A stretch of 64,000 bases of DNA from Lachnospiraceae bacterium UBA6987 (GTDB taxonomy: Bacteria > Bacillota > Clostridia > Lachnospirales > Lachnospiraceae). The DNA lies in assembly GCA_002449955.1 (NCBI GenBank), contig DJYD01000020.1, positions 1 through 64,000 on the forward strand, written 5' to 3'. This document shows positions 1-8,759 of this stretch, in pieces. The notes beneath the pieces are model-generated. The model did no database searches. It was not told where the DNA came from and saw nothing but the letters and a program-made list of their open reading frames with translations. A program made the position numbers and the translations under genes. Every line of letters starts with the position of its first letter. Position 1 is the stretch's first letter.

Positions 1-1161
1 GAAGGCGATACGGGCCATGTAGCCAATGTCTTCAAGGATGCAGAGCATCAGGAAGAGGACCAGCATCTGCGGCACGAAGCCGAGCACAGCGCCGACGCCG
101 GCGAAGATACCGTCGGAGATCAGGCCGACCAGCCAGGGAGCCGCGCCCCAGCCTTCCAGGATCGCGCGGGAACCGTTCGTCAGCCACGCTTCGCCGAGCA
201 CGTCGTTGGCCCAGTCGGTCAGGAAGGTACCGATGGAGATGCCGCCGTCACCGATGGGCTTGCCCATCGCCAGCGCGTAGACCAGGAACATCACACCCGC
301 GAAGATCGGCAGCGCCAGGATCCGGTTGGTCACGATCTTGTCGATCTTATCGGAAACGCTGAGCTTCTCCGTCGACTTTTTCACATAGATGCCCTTGATC
401 AGCTCCGCGATGTAAACATAGCGTTCATTCGTGATGATGGCTTCCGCGTCGTCGTCCATCTCCTTTTCGGCAGCCTGAATGTCCTGCTCGATATGGTCAA
501 GCGTGCTCTTCGGCAGCTTCAGCGCTTCCACCGCTTTCTCATCACGCTCAAAGAGCTTGACGGCATACCAGCGCTGCTGCTCTTCGGGCATGCCGTGCAC
601 GGCGGCTTCTTCGATATGCGCAAGCGCGTGTTCCACGATGCCGTTAAAGGTGTGGGCCGGAGCGGAGGCTTTCCGCTGAGCCGCCTTCACGGCTTCCTGA
701 GCGACCTTGTCCACGCCGTCGCCCTTCAGCGCGGAGATCTCCACCACCGGGATGCCCAGGCGGTTCGAGAGCTCGGCCGAATTCAGCTTGTCGCCGTTCT
801 TGCGGACGATATCGATCATGTTGAGCGCCATCACGACCGGAATGCCGAGTTCCGTCAGCTGAGTCGTCAGATACAGGTTGCGTTCCAGATTGGTCGCGTC
901 AACGATATTCAGGATCACGTCAGGGCGTTCGCCGATCAGATAATTTCTCGCCACCACTTCTTCCAGTGTATAGGGAGAAAGGGAATAGATGCCGGGAAGG
1001 TCGGTGATCGTGACCTCGTTGTTTTTCTTCAGTTTGCCTTCTTTTTTCTCAACGGTGACACCGGGCCAGTTGCCTACGAACTGGTTCGAGCCGGTCAGCG
1101 CGTTGAACAGGGTCGTTTTACCGCTGTTGGGGTTGCCCGCCAGGGCGATGCGAATCTCCAT
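1..1161 (-). CDS. feoB: Ferrous iron transporter FeoB, N-terminal part (cut by window edge)
   Basis: FeoB is the GTPase-coupled inner-membrane channel for Fe(II). The 387 visible codons begin with the G domain: P-loop GNPNSGKT near residues 9-16, a Thr-containing G2 region after NWPGVT, DLPG near 53-56 and NMID near 117-120. A helical linker follows, then the first membrane segments (RILALPIFAGVMFLVYAL). The reading frame is still open at base 1, so the C-terminal core is outside the window. The ATG at 1159-1161 follows an AAAGGAC site. It is the last gene of feoA-feoA-feoB and is probably repressed by the DtxR-like protein at 1892-2263. Identification is very secure. Confidence 0.97.
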   Translation of the reverse strand, partial: MEIRIALAGNPNSGKTTLFNALTGSNQFVGNWPGVTVEKKEGKLKKNNEVTITDLPGIYSLSPYTLEEVVARNYLIGERPDVILNIVDATNLERNLYLTTQLTELGIPVVMALNMIDIVRKNGDKLNSAELSNRLGIPVVEISALKGDGVDKVAQEAVKAAQRKASAPAHTFNGIVEHALAHIEEAAVHGMPEEQQRWYAVKLFERDEKAVEALKLPKSTLDHIEQDIQAAEKEMDDDAEAIITNERYVYIAELIKGIYVKKSTEKLSVSDKIDKIVTNRILALPIFAGVMFLVYALAMGKPIGDGGISIGTFLTDWANDVLGEAWLTNGSRAILEGWGAAPWLVGLISDGIFAGVGAVLGFVPQMLVLFLMLCILEDIGYMARIAF

Positions 1162-1182
1162 GTTTTAATTCCGTCCTTTCAT

Positions 1183-1200
1183 GGTTAGTTTTTGCTAACC
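1183..1200. promoter_or_regulatory. Inverted repeat between feoA and feoB
   Basis: GGTTAG and CTAACC arms of 6 bp flank a 6-base spacer. The arms equal the half-sites of the DtxR-type boxes upstream of the operon, so this may be a third operator. It could also be a small stem-loop that tunes feoB relative to feoA. The function is inferred from sequence similarity only. Confidence 0.4.
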
Positions 1201-1221
1201 GCATTCGCAAAAAAATATGAC

Positions 1222-1443
1222 TTATTCCACTTCGATCATTTCCGCGTCAGCCTTGCGCAGACTCAGTTCATAGCCTCTTACGGTCAGCTCAAGCGGGTCA
1301 CCAAGCGGCGCCACCTTGCGCACGTAGACCTCAATACCCTTCGTGATGCCCATGTCCATGATGCGGCGCTTTACAGCCCCTTCTCCATGCAGCTTCCTGA
1401 CCTTTGCCGTTTCTCCCACGGCTACGTCACGCAGCGTTTTCAT
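1222..1443 (-). CDS. feoA: FeoA family protein (second copy, next to feoB)
   Basis: This 73-residue protein is a single SH3-like FeoA domain. It has the usual elements: L-x-E-x-A-V-K-R-R-I-M-D-M-G-I, then a conserved G and a final basic strand ending in MIEVE. FeoA is a small cytosolic partner that binds or stimulates FeoB. It lies 60 bp upstream of feoB and 17 bp downstream of another feoA and is certainly co-transcribed with them. Two separate feoA genes before feoB are common in Clostridia. Confidence 0.93.
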   Translation of the reverse strand: MKTLRDVAVGETAKVRKLHGEGAVKRRIMDMGITKGIEVYVRKVAPLGDPLELTVRGYELSLRKADAEMIEVE

Positions 1444-1460
1444 TCCTTCCTCTTCCTCCT

Positions 1461-1673
1461 TTATACCATGATCTTTCTCGCCATTTCTTCTCCGATGGCG
1501 ACTCTCGATTCCTTGACCTTGACGATCAGGTTGCCGCCGCTCCGGCTTAAGACCGAAACGCTGCTGCCGGGGACAAAGCCGAGGTTTTCCAGATGTTTTT
1601 TCACCTCCGGCGTGCCGCTGACCTTTTTAACGACCTGTTCTTCATTCATGTCTGCAAATCCAAGCGGAAGCAA
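1461..1673 (-). CDS. feoA: FeoA family protein (first copy, operon lead gene)
   Basis: This 70-residue FeoA domain protein has the motif VKKHLENLGFVPGSSVSVL followed by GGNLIVKVKESRVAIGEEMARKI. The latter is the standard SH3-like FeoA strand pattern, in which the Gly before the last strand and the closing A-x-K-I are typical. It is the first gene after the feo promoter at 1750-1778. It is only distantly similar to the second FeoA, so the two probably have distinct roles, which is usual when both are kept. Confidence 0.9.
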   Translation of the reverse strand: MLPLGFADMNEEQVVKKVSGTPEVKKHLENLGFVPGSSVSVLSRSGGNLIVKVKESRVAIGEEMARKIMV

Positions 1674-1724
1674 ATTGTTCCTCCTTTTCCCGGTCTTATA
1701 ACCGGAGTTACCGATATTGGATGA

Positions 1725-1778
1725 TTAGCTTAAGCTAACCTCATTGCACAGTATAGTAAGCAGCTGCTAACTTGTCAA
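1725..1778 (-). promoter_or_regulatory. feo promoter with two DtxR-like operator palindromes
   Basis: Read on the minus strand, a perfect -35 TTGACA (1778-1773) is 17 bp from -10 TATACT (1755-1750). Two palindromes cover it. One is TTAGCTTAAGCTAA at 1725-1738, just past the start site, with flanking GG/CC resembling the DtxR box. The other is GTAAGCAGCTGCTAAC at 1756-1771, with one mismatched pair, which fills the spacer between -35 and -10 exactly. Binding at either would block RNA polymerase. The DtxR/MntR-like gene that starts 114 bp away is the obvious candidate regulator, with iron or manganese as co-repressor (inference). Confidence 0.75.
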
Positions 1779-1824
1779 GCGTTTTTTATTCTTTTTTTAT
1801 TCTTTATGAGGCAAAGGGAAGGAC

Positions 1825-1853
1825 TTGATAAAACCATGGAAATATTGTAATCT
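1825..1853 (+). promoter_or_regulatory. Putative promoter of the DtxR-like regulator
   Basis: TTGATA (1825-1830) is separated by 17 bp from TAATCT (1848-1853). It faces away from the feo promoter. No copy of the feo palindromes overlaps it. Confidence 0.45.
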
Positions 1854-1891
1854 ATTAAAAGATAATCTTGTGGAAGCTGAGGTTTAGCATT

Positions 1892-2263
1892 ATGCAGGAA
1901 TCAGGAGAAATGTATCTGGAGACGATTTATGTTCTGTCTAAAAAGTCTTCAGTGGTACGCGGAATCGATGTCAGCGAATATATGGGCTTTTCCAAACCTT
2001 CTGTCAGCCGTGCAATCGGTTTACTGAAGAAAGACGGTCTTGCGGTCACCGATGAATTCGGACATATCAAACTGACAGAAGCCGGTGAAGAGAAAGCCAG
2101 ACGTATTTATGAACGTCATACCGTTTTATCACGGCTGCTCATCGATCTTGGCGTCAGTGAACAAACGGCAGTGGACGATGCCTGCCGTATCGAGCACTAT
2201 ATCAGTGACGAGACCTTTGATGCCATCAAGCGTCATATGAAATCATACGGAAAAGGTGAATAA
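1892..2263 (+). CDS. DtxR/MntR-family metal-dependent regulator
   Basis: This is a 123-residue DNA-binding protein with the family signature SGEMYLETIYVLS at the N-terminus. A winged helix-turn-helix follows (VSEYMGFSKPSVSRAIGLLKKDGL near residues 30-54), then the metal-binding dimerisation segment with ERHTVLSRLL and EHYISDETFDAI. It lacks the C-terminal SH3-like domain, as MntR and many short clostridial members do. The ATG at 1892 is preferred over an in-frame TTG at 1868 because GAGG lies nine bases before it and family members begin here. It is divergent from feoA-feoA-feoB and probably represses them. Whether it responds to Fe(II) or Mn(II) cannot be read from sequence. Confidence 0.9.
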   Translation: MQESGEMYLETIYVLSKKSSVVRGIDVSEYMGFSKPSVSRAIGLLKKDGLAVTDEFGHIKLTEAGEEKARRIYERHTVLSRLLIDLGVSEQTAVDDACRIEHYISDETFDAIKRHMKSYGKGE

Positions 2264-2274
2264 TCAACCCTATA

Positions 2275-2306
2275 CAAAAAAAGCGGGCTTACTGCCCGCT
2301 TTTTTC
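2275..2306. terminator. Bidirectional terminator between the regulator and the AI-2E-type gene
   Basis: A stem AGCGGGC / GCCCGCT with a five-base loop is flanked by an A-run on the left and a T-run on the right. It can therefore stop transcription from both converging genes. The stop codon of the minus-strand gene lies in the loop. Confidence 0.85.
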
Positions 2307-3461
2307 TTCTGAATTATTCTGTGTATTTTCCTCGGAAAGTGCCTTGTTTTCCTCCTGTTTTCTTGCTTCAAGCCTCAAAAGCACAAACTCCTTATAGAGA
2401 AGGTCAAGGATCGCCACACCGGGGATGGCTACAAGAATGCCGACAATACCGAACATTCTCCCGCCGACAATCACGCCAACCAGGATCAGCAGTCCTGACA
2501 CACCGAGGGTATCCCCGAAGAGCTTGGGCTTGATAACATAGCCGTCCGCTGTCTGCAGAACAATGGTAAATAAAGTGAAGGCAAGGGCATACCAGGGTTT
2601 GATCAGAACTAAAAGGAAGCCGCCTATGACCCAGCCGATGATCGGTCCGAAGGTCGGAATCAGGTTCGTCAGCGCAACAACCACCGACACCAGACCGACA
2701 TACGGCATACGACAGATCGCCATAAAAATGCTGTTGGCGACCCCGACAATCAGGCTGTCGAGGAAATTGTGCGTAACATACTGTTCCAGGATGACGTCAC
2801 ATTTCCGGACAAATCCGGTCAGCCTTTCATAACGTTCGCTTGAAAGCAGTGCTGCAATCAGGCGCTTAACGCCTTCTTTGATCTTGTCCTTGTCCGAAAT
2901 AATATAAATCGAAAGGATAAAAGCAATCCCCACGTTGAGCAGACTTTTGCCTGCGCTGGCCGTACCGGAAATGATGCTGTCAATATTCTTCGTCAGCAAA
3001 TCCAGTATTTTTTTCAGCAAATCTCCGGAAGAATTCAAAATCTCCTCAAGACCTTCGATCGACCCTGCAATCCCCAAGTCATCCAGCAAATGTTTTGTTG
3101 CATCCAGATAAGAATCCAGATTGTCCGCAAGAAACATAATGCTTCCGATCAGCTGCGGAATCAGCAAATAAAGAATCAGGGCTAAAAATAAGATAAATGT
3201 GATAAAGGCAAGAATATTGGAGACCATGTGTCTCTTTTTTTTCGGATCGATATTTTTAAACAGTATTTTTTCATAGAACTTGGCAAGCGGGTTGACAATA
3301 TAGGCGATGATCACGCCGATAATCACCGGTGAAAAGAAACTGATGAATTTTCCAACAGCCCGCAGGATCGTGCCCAGATTTGTCAGGCTGACATACATTA
3401 CCACGCCGATACTGATGGCTACGGCCATCGGATACCAGGGTTTTTCCTGAAATCTTCTCAT
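2289..3461 (-). CDS. AI-2E family transporter (PF01594-type)
   Basis: This 390-residue polytopic membrane protein has about eight hydrophobic segments. They include an N-terminal pair (YPMAVAISIGVVMYVSL and FFSPVIIGVIIAYIVNPL), a long amphipathic middle region, and the conserved C-terminal block TNLIPTFGPIIGWVIGG plus GDTLGVSGLLILVGVIVGGRMFGIVGILVAIPG. These are hallmarks of the PerM/AI-2E exporter family. Members have been linked to autoinducer-2, Na+/H+ or unknown export, so no substrate is claimed. A charged Glu/Asn-rich tail ends it. It lies 12 bp after galE and is the last gene of the leftward envelope operon. Confidence 0.85.
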   Translation of the reverse strand: MRRFQEKPWYPMAVAISIGVVMYVSLTNLGTILRAVGKFISFFSPVIIGVIIAYIVNPLAKFYEKILFKNIDPKKKRHMVSNILAFITFILFLALILYLLIPQLIGSIMFLADNLDSYLDATKHLLDDLGIAGSIEGLEEILNSSGDLLKKILDLLTKNIDSIISGTASAGKSLLNVGIAFILSIYIISDKDKIKEGVKRLIAALLSSERYERLTGFVRKCDVILEQYVTHNFLDSLIVGVANSIFMAICRMPYVGLVSVVVALTNLIPTFGPIIGWVIGGFLLVLIKPWYALAFTLFTIVLQTADGYVIKPKLFGDTLGVSGLLILVGVIVGGRMFGIVGILVAIPGVAILDLLYKEFVLLRLEARKQEENKALSEENTQNNSEEKSGQ

Positions 3462-3473
3462 TTCTGCCTCTCT

Positions 3474-4505
3474 TTAGCGGGAACGCATCACACGGAGCTC
3501 ATCCGCTATGCCTTTCTGGAAGCGCCAGCTGTCTCTGCAGCAATCTTCGATCGTCTTTTCTGCATGCCAGTTCAAGAGCTTTTCCGCCTTATCCGGGCAG
3601 GCATACATCTCTGCGACATCTCCTGCCCTGCGCGGAGCGATTTCATAGGGAATACGGATCCCGTTCGCTTCTTCAAACGCATGGATCAGCTGCAGGACGC
3701 TCACACCGTTGCCTGTTCCGAGATTGATCGCTTCTGCGCCGGTATGCGTGCGGCTGTAGCGAAGGGCGGCAACATGCCCCCTTGCCAGATCCGTTACATG
3801 GATGTAGTCCCGGACGCCTGTTCCGTCGACAGTCGGATAATCATTGCCGAATACATTCAGATGATCTCTGATTCCTGCTGCCACCTGAGCGATATAAGGC
3901 ATCAGATTATTCGGAATACCATTCGGTTTTTCTCCGATCAGGCCGCTTTCATCGGCGCCGATCGGATTGAAGTAGCGCAGAAGGACCACGGAGAGTTCCT
4001 GATTGGCCTTTGCTGCGTCTTTCAGGATCTCTTCTATCATATACTTTGTCCAGCCATAAGGATTTGTGATCCCGCCTGTCGGCAGGTCCTCCGTGAGCGG
4101 CGGCGTGTTGTGTTCCCCGTAGACCGTTGCCGACGAACTGAAAATGAAGCGCTGAACATTGTATTTTTCCATCAGCTCAAGAACCGTCAGAGCACTGTCT
4201 ATGTTATTGCGGTAATACAGCAGCGGCTTCTGCACTGACTCTCCTACTGCCTTATAGCCGGCAAAATGGATGACGGCACCGATATTGTTGTCACGGAAAA
4301 CCGGAGTCATGGCTTCGTGATCTGCTGCATCTGCCTGATAAAACTTCGGACGGACACCGGTGATTGATTCTATCCGGTCCAGAACATCGGCTGAGCTGTT
4401 TGACAGATCATCCACCAGGATGACGTCATAGCCCTCCCGCAGAAGCTCTACCGCTGTATGCGAGCCAATATATCCCATTCCCCCGGTCAGTAATACAGAT
4501 TCCAT
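3474..4505 (-). CDS. galE: UDP-glucose 4-epimerase
   Basis: GalE interconverts UDP-glucose and UDP-galactose (some also the N-acetyl forms) with tightly bound NAD. The 343 residues show the Rossmann motif GGMGYIGSHT near 8-17, the Ser/Thr of FSSSATVYG near 122-130, and the catalytic YGWTK near 149-153. The C-terminal part ends near the typical length of about 340. Its place between glmS and an exporter in a polysaccharide operon suggests it supplies a galactose-type precursor for envelope glycans. The identification is firm, but substrate range is not. Confidence 0.95.
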   Translation of the reverse strand: MESVLLTGGMGYIGSHTAVELLREGYDVILVDDLSNSSADVLDRIESITGVRPKFYQADAADHEAMTPVFRDNNIGAVIHFAGYKAVGESVQKPLLYYRNNIDSALTVLELMEKYNVQRFIFSSSATVYGEHNTPPLTEDLPTGGITNPYGWTKYMIEEILKDAAKANQELSVVLLRYFNPIGADESGLIGEKPNGIPNNLMPYIAQVAAGIRDHLNVFGNDYPTVDGTGVRDYIHVTDLARGHVAALRYSRTHTGAEAINLGTGNGVSVLQLIHAFEEANGIRIPYEIAPRRAGDVAEMYACPDKAEKLLNWHAEKTIEDCCRDSWRFQKGIADELRVMRSR

Positions 4506-4538
4506 CCTATCAACTATTCTCCTTTTTCTTTCTTGAAA

Positions 4539-6380
4539 TTATTCTACTGTAACGCTTTTGGCGAGATTCCGCGGCTTGTCCACATCCAGGCCTTTGGAAA
4601 CCGAGACATAGTAGGCGATAAGCTGCAGCGGAACAACCGTTACCGACGCCATAAACAGATCATCGACAGCCGGAAGTGTCAGCACATAGTCTGCGGTCTT
4701 CTGCACCAGATCCTCAAGACCTTCCCGCGTAACAGCGATGACATAAGCCCCTCTGCTCTTGCATTCCACCATATTGCTGACTGTTTTTTCCGCAGTGCCT
4801 TCCTGCGTGACCACGCCGATCACCGGTGTTCCCTCTTCGATCAGAGAGATCGTGCCGTGCTTTAGCTCGCCGGCAGCATACGCTTCGGAGTGAATGTACG
4901 AAATCTCCTTGAATTTCAGGCTGCCTTCCAGGCTCACTGCATAATCGATGCCGCGGCCGATATAGAAAATATCCTTTTCTGCGCATTTTTCAGCGGCAAG
5001 GCGCTGGATTTTCTCCTTATTATCAAGAATTCTGGAGGAAATTTCAGGCAAAGCCTGCAGCTGTTCAAGCAGACTGCCAAAACGCTCTGCATCGAGCTGT
5101 CCGCGTACTTTAGCCATTTTCAGAGCGATCGTATAGAGAGCCATCAGCTGGGCACTGTAGGCTTTCGTCGTGGCTACAGCGATCTCAGGCCCTGCGAGTG
5201 TATAGAAAACATAGTCCGCTTCCCTTGCGATCGACGAGCCGAGTACATTGACAATGGCAAGCGTCTTAGCCCCCAGCCTTTTTGCCTCACGGAGCGCCGC
5301 AAGACTGTCTGCCGTTTCACCGCTCTGCGAGATAACAATGACAAGCGTCGTCGGCTTCAATATCGGATTCCGGTAGTGGAATTCCGAGGCAAGCTCGACC
5401 CTTACCGGGATCCTTGTCAGCGCTTCCGTGACGTACTGCCCGACAATTCCGGTATGATAGGCAGATCCGCAGGCTGTGATCGTGATGTCCGTTATGCCGC
5501 GAATCAAGTCATCATGCAGGCCGATATTTCCAAAGTCCAGATCATCCTGTTTGAGAACACTGGAAAGCGTATCCGTAAGTGCCTTCGGCTCCTCATAGAT
5601 CTCCTTCATCATGAAATGCTCAAAGCCGCCTTTTTCCGCAGCCTGAGCATCCCAGTCTATGTGGACAAGTTCCTTATCCACCACATCTCCGTCCAGGTTA
5701 AAGAAAGTAACTCCGCCTGAAGAGAGTCTGACCATTTCCAGATTGTTGACATAATAGACGTCGCGCGTATATTTCAGGATCGCCGGAACATCAGAGGCCA
5801 GGAAGGATTCCCTGTCACCGCGGCCTACGATCATGGGACTATCCTTGCGCATAGCGAAAATGACGTCCGGATAATCCTTGAACATCACAACCAGCGCGTA
5901 GGATCCGCGCACGCGAACCATGGTCTTGGCCAGCGCATCGATCGGACCAACTTTATATTTTCGATAATAGTAATCGACCTGATCGATCAGCACTTCCGTG
6001 TCTGTCTGGGAGTAAAAGGTATAGCCTTTCCGTTCCAGTTTCGCCCGAAGCTCCTGATAATTCTCCACGATTCCGTTGTGTACACCGACCACCATGTTGT
6101 CGGGAGAAACATGCGGATGAGCGTTGGTTTCACTCGGTTCTCCATGCGTAGCCCAGCGGGTATGGCCGATCCCGCAGCAGCCGGGAACGTCCTCTCCGCC
6201 GTTTGTTTTCTCGATCAGGCCTTTGAGACGTCCCTTGACCTTGATGACTTCAGGGTCATTTTTTCCGTCGCGCACGGCAATGCCTGCAGAATCATACCCT
6301 CTGTATTCCAGCTTAGCTAAACCCTCCAGAAGGATGGGGGCTGCTTTATGAGGTCCGACATAACCAACTATTCCACACAT
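4539..6380 (-). CDS. glmS: Glutamine-fructose-6-phosphate aminotransferase (isomerizing)
   Basis: GlmS makes glucosamine-6-phosphate from fructose-6-phosphate and glutamine, the first step to UDP-GlcNAc. The 613 residues start MCGIVGYVG, with Cys2 as the glutaminase nucleophile. They continue with GHTRWATHG and GVHNGIVENYQELR in the class II glutamine amidotransferase domain. Two SIS domains follow, with TACGSAYHTG and ISQSGETADSLAA, and the protein ends KPRNLAKSVTVE as expected. The gene begins one base after the preceding open frame ends. There is therefore no 5' leader for a glmS ribozyme, which is unusual for a Firmicute glmS. Confidence 0.97.
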   Translation of the reverse strand: MCGIVGYVGPHKAAPILLEGLAKLEYRGYDSAGIAVRDGKNDPEVIKVKGRLKGLIEKTNGGEDVPGCCGIGHTRWATHGEPSETNAHPHVSPDNMVVGVHNGIVENYQELRAKLERKGYTFYSQTDTEVLIDQVDYYYRKYKVGPIDALAKTMVRVRGSYALVVMFKDYPDVIFAMRKDSPMIVGRGDRESFLASDVPAILKYTRDVYYVNNLEMVRLSSGGVTFFNLDGDVVDKELVHIDWDAQAAEKGGFEHFMMKEIYEEPKALTDTLSSVLKQDDLDFGNIGLHDDLIRGITDITITACGSAYHTGIVGQYVTEALTRIPVRVELASEFHYRNPILKPTTLVIVISQSGETADSLAALREAKRLGAKTLAIVNVLGSSIAREADYVFYTLAGPEIAVATTKAYSAQLMALYTIALKMAKVRGQLDAERFGSLLEQLQALPEISSRILDNKEKIQRLAAEKCAEKDIFYIGRGIDYAVSLEGSLKFKEISYIHSEAYAAGELKHGTISLIEEGTPVIGVVTQEGTAEKTVSNMVECKSRGAYVIAVTREGLEDLVQKTADYVLTLPAVDDLFMASVTVVPLQLIAYYVSVSKGLDVDKPRNLAKSVTVE

Positions 6381-6381
6381 G

Positions 6382-7713
6382 CTAATCCTCTTTTCTATCC
6401 TGCAGGATCCAAACCGATGCCGATGTCAAGGCATACCAGGCAATGCCAAGCACGGCATTCATCCAGGGGTTAAAATAAGTTGCAATCAAAAAGCCGATGA
6501 GCCCGATCAGAATAAGTCCTGTCTCCGGCGAGGTAAGCAATGCGGTTCTTCTTCTGACCAAGCGAAGCAGAACAAGAAGCAGCGGCATCAAGTACAGAAA
6601 CAGTCCGACAATGCCCATACGCGCCAGCACATCCAGGTAGAAGTATTCGTCTGCTCCGTTACGTTCCTCTCCTGTTGCACCGAGACCGCGGCCGATCACC
6701 GGATTCTCTTTAATGATCGCCTTCAGGCCGTTAACCGTCGCCGCACGGGTCTCGTTCGAATTTGCTGTAATCTCCTGCATATCCACGTCGCCTTCCGTCC
6801 AGGTGTGCGGAAGAGGAATATGTGCATTCAGATCATAATTGAAACATCTTGCACAGGCATACTGGAAAATTCCCTGCCTTAATGCGAGTTCCTGTGCATA
6901 AGTCAGGCCCAGGAAAAGAAGTAAAAGCAGAAATGTTCTGAGCAATACTTTTTTGACCGGTGCCGTAAGCAGGCAGAAAACAAACGTTAACAGAAATACC
7001 ACGCCGGTCGTCAGATAAATGCTGCGCGTATAGGTCAGCATGACAGCCTCGGCATTCAGTAAAAACAAGGTGCCGTATCCGATCACGTGGCCGGTCTTTT
7101 CTGCCCGGACGATACGTCCAAGCAGGATCGAGCAGGCAGCAACAAGATAAATACTGCTCTTGCAGAAGACCCGGTATGCGCCGTATTCACAGGGAAGGAT
7201 CGTTCCCCAGTTGACCGCCCAGATGCCTTCCACATAGGTCTCATAAAAAGAAGGAGCAAAGCCGGACAGGACTACATTTGACAAAACGCACACCAGTGCC
7301 TGCACAAGACAGCCGGCGAGAACCGCATTTACCGCAAGCCGGACATCCTTTTCCTCTCTGATCAACCCCAACATCCCGGGGATCAGCAGCATATAGATGA
7401 AGCCCTTGACATCCGAGCGAAGCACCGCGGCATTGTTGCCGAAGGCCTGTCCGCGGAAGGCTTCAAAAACCATATAACAGAGGAAAATCATAACGAGCCA
7501 GTTCAGAGGATTTCTGATCTGCTTTTCAATCTCGCTGAAGAAAGTCGGTGCTGCGCACAGCATGATCAGGCCGGTCAGTACGATACGCGGCGTAATCGGG
7601 CCGACTGCGAAATACCTGCCTGAACCGGTCGCTGCACAGTCAAAGAAAAAGAGACACAGACAGAACAGACCGATTCGTCTTGTTACCGCTGTAAATGATC
7701 GTTCCTTTGTCAT
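6382..7713 (-). CDS. O-antigen ligase / polysaccharide polymerase-like membrane protein
   Basis: This 443-residue protein has 10-12 predicted membrane helices and one large outer loop. That loop and the helix after it carry the Wzy_C/WaaL-like pattern ENPVIGRGLGATG...DEYFYLDVLARMGIVGLFLYL. Such proteins polymerise lipid-linked oligosaccharides or transfer them to an acceptor. In a Gram-positive the acceptor would be wall or a glycolipid. The ATG at 7711-7713 is chosen because AAAGGAG sits seven bases before it; an in-frame TTG 18 bp upstream overlaps that site. It lies between two glycosyltransferases and glmS-galE. The exact product is unknown. Confidence 0.8.
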   Translation of the reverse strand: MTKERSFTAVTRRIGLFCLCLFFFDCAATGSGRYFAVGPITPRIVLTGLIMLCAAPTFFSEIEKQIRNPLNWLVMIFLCYMVFEAFRGQAFGNNAAVLRSDVKGFIYMLLIPGMLGLIREEKDVRLAVNAVLAGCLVQALVCVLSNVVLSGFAPSFYETYVEGIWAVNWGTILPCEYGAYRVFCKSSIYLVAACSILLGRIVRAEKTGHVIGYGTLFLLNAEAVMLTYTRSIYLTTGVVFLLTFVFCLLTAPVKKVLLRTFLLLLLFLGLTYAQELALRQGIFQYACARCFNYDLNAHIPLPHTWTEGDVDMQEITANSNETRAATVNGLKAIIKENPVIGRGLGATGEERNGADEYFYLDVLARMGIVGLFLYLMPLLLVLLRLVRRRTALLTSPETGLILIGLIGFLIATYFNPWMNAVLGIAWYALTSASVWILQDRKED

Positions 7714-7799
7714 ACCTGTCTCCTTTCGCAATAATATTTAATTATACTACAAGTCTTTGCCGGCGGCAATGTTTTGTTCTTTCTCAGCAGCATTTCGTG

Positions 7800-8759
7800 C
7801 TACCTGCCTGTCAGCTTCCCCTTCACCGCATAGAGCGTTCTCCACATAAACGGAGCTTTCAGAATCAGTTCGTCCTTGACAGACAGTTTTACCGCCTTCA
7901 GCTCTCTTCTCATCGAAAGGCCCTTTTTGCTTAGCGCCGTAAGCCTTGTCCTGAAAACTTCGTTTTCCGGATCCAGATTGCGCACCGCCATCGTGTATGC
8001 GCTCAGGAAGGTTTTAAAGCACTCCGGCTGCAGGGCCTGCGCATCATTTTTTCCAAACCAGTCAAAACGCATTGCCAGGAATTCTGCTGTTTTCAGGTGG
8101 GATTCCTCGGCATTTTCACTTGCCATGATGCTCTTTGCCCGGTGGCGATAATGATAAAAGGCACTGTCCAGCGTCACAACTGACTGAGTGGAGCCTATGA
8201 TCTCATGTGCGGTATACTCATCCTCATGGATCTTGCCAACCGGGAAAAGCACATTGTCGTAGATCTTTCGTCTGCAAAGACGGTTCCAGGCCACAATGAA
8301 CGGCACGGCATGCTCTCCGGCAAGGCGTCCCAGCGCCTCCTGTCTTGTCAGAAGACCGGCATCCGGAAGCACCTTATCCGCATTGCGTGCCGTATTTTCA
8401 TATTCATTGATCCAGCCGCAGATGCAAATATCTGCACCTGTCTTTATCAAGGCGCCAAGCATTTTTTCCATCATATCGGGCTCGGTCCAGTCATCGCTGT
8501 CGATAACACTGATAAACTCACCGGATGCCGCACGGATCCCGCTGTTTCTGGCGGCGGAAAGCCCGCCGTTTAGCTGGTGGATCACCCGGATCCTTGCGTC
8601 TTCCTTTGCCCAGTTGTCACACATGGCCCCGCACCGGTCCGGCGAGCCGTCATCCACAAGAATAATTTCCAGGTCCCGGTATGTCTGCCGGACAAGGCTC
8701 TTTACACAGTCATCCAGATATGCTTCCACCTTATAGACAGGGACAATGATACTGATCAT
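7800..8759 (-). CDS. Family 2 glycosyltransferase
   Basis: This 319-residue GT-A fold enzyme opens with MISIIVPVYKVEAYLDDC. LVDDGSPDRC (first Asp of the nucleotide site) follows, then NGGLSAARNSGI and the metal-binding IDSDDW near residue 90. It transfers a sugar from an NDP-sugar to a growing glycan on the cytoplasmic face of the membrane. Its ATG overlaps the TGA of the upstream glycosyltransferase (ATGA), indicating translational coupling. Donor and acceptor cannot be assigned. Confidence 0.9.
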   Translation of the reverse strand: MISIIVPVYKVEAYLDDCVKSLVRQTYRDLEIILVDDGSPDRCGAMCDNWAKEDARIRVIHQLNGGLSAARNSGIRAASGEFISVIDSDDWTEPDMMEKMLGALIKTGADICICGWINEYENTARNADKVLPDAGLLTRQEALGRLAGEHAVPFIVAWNRLCRRKIYDNVLFPVGKIHEDEYTAHEIIGSTQSVVTLDSAFYHYRHRAKSIMASENAEESHLKTAEFLAMRFDWFGKNDAQALQPECFKTFLSAYTMAVRNLDPENEVFRTRLTALSKKGLSMRRELKAVKLSVKDELILKAPFMWRTLYAVKGKLTGR

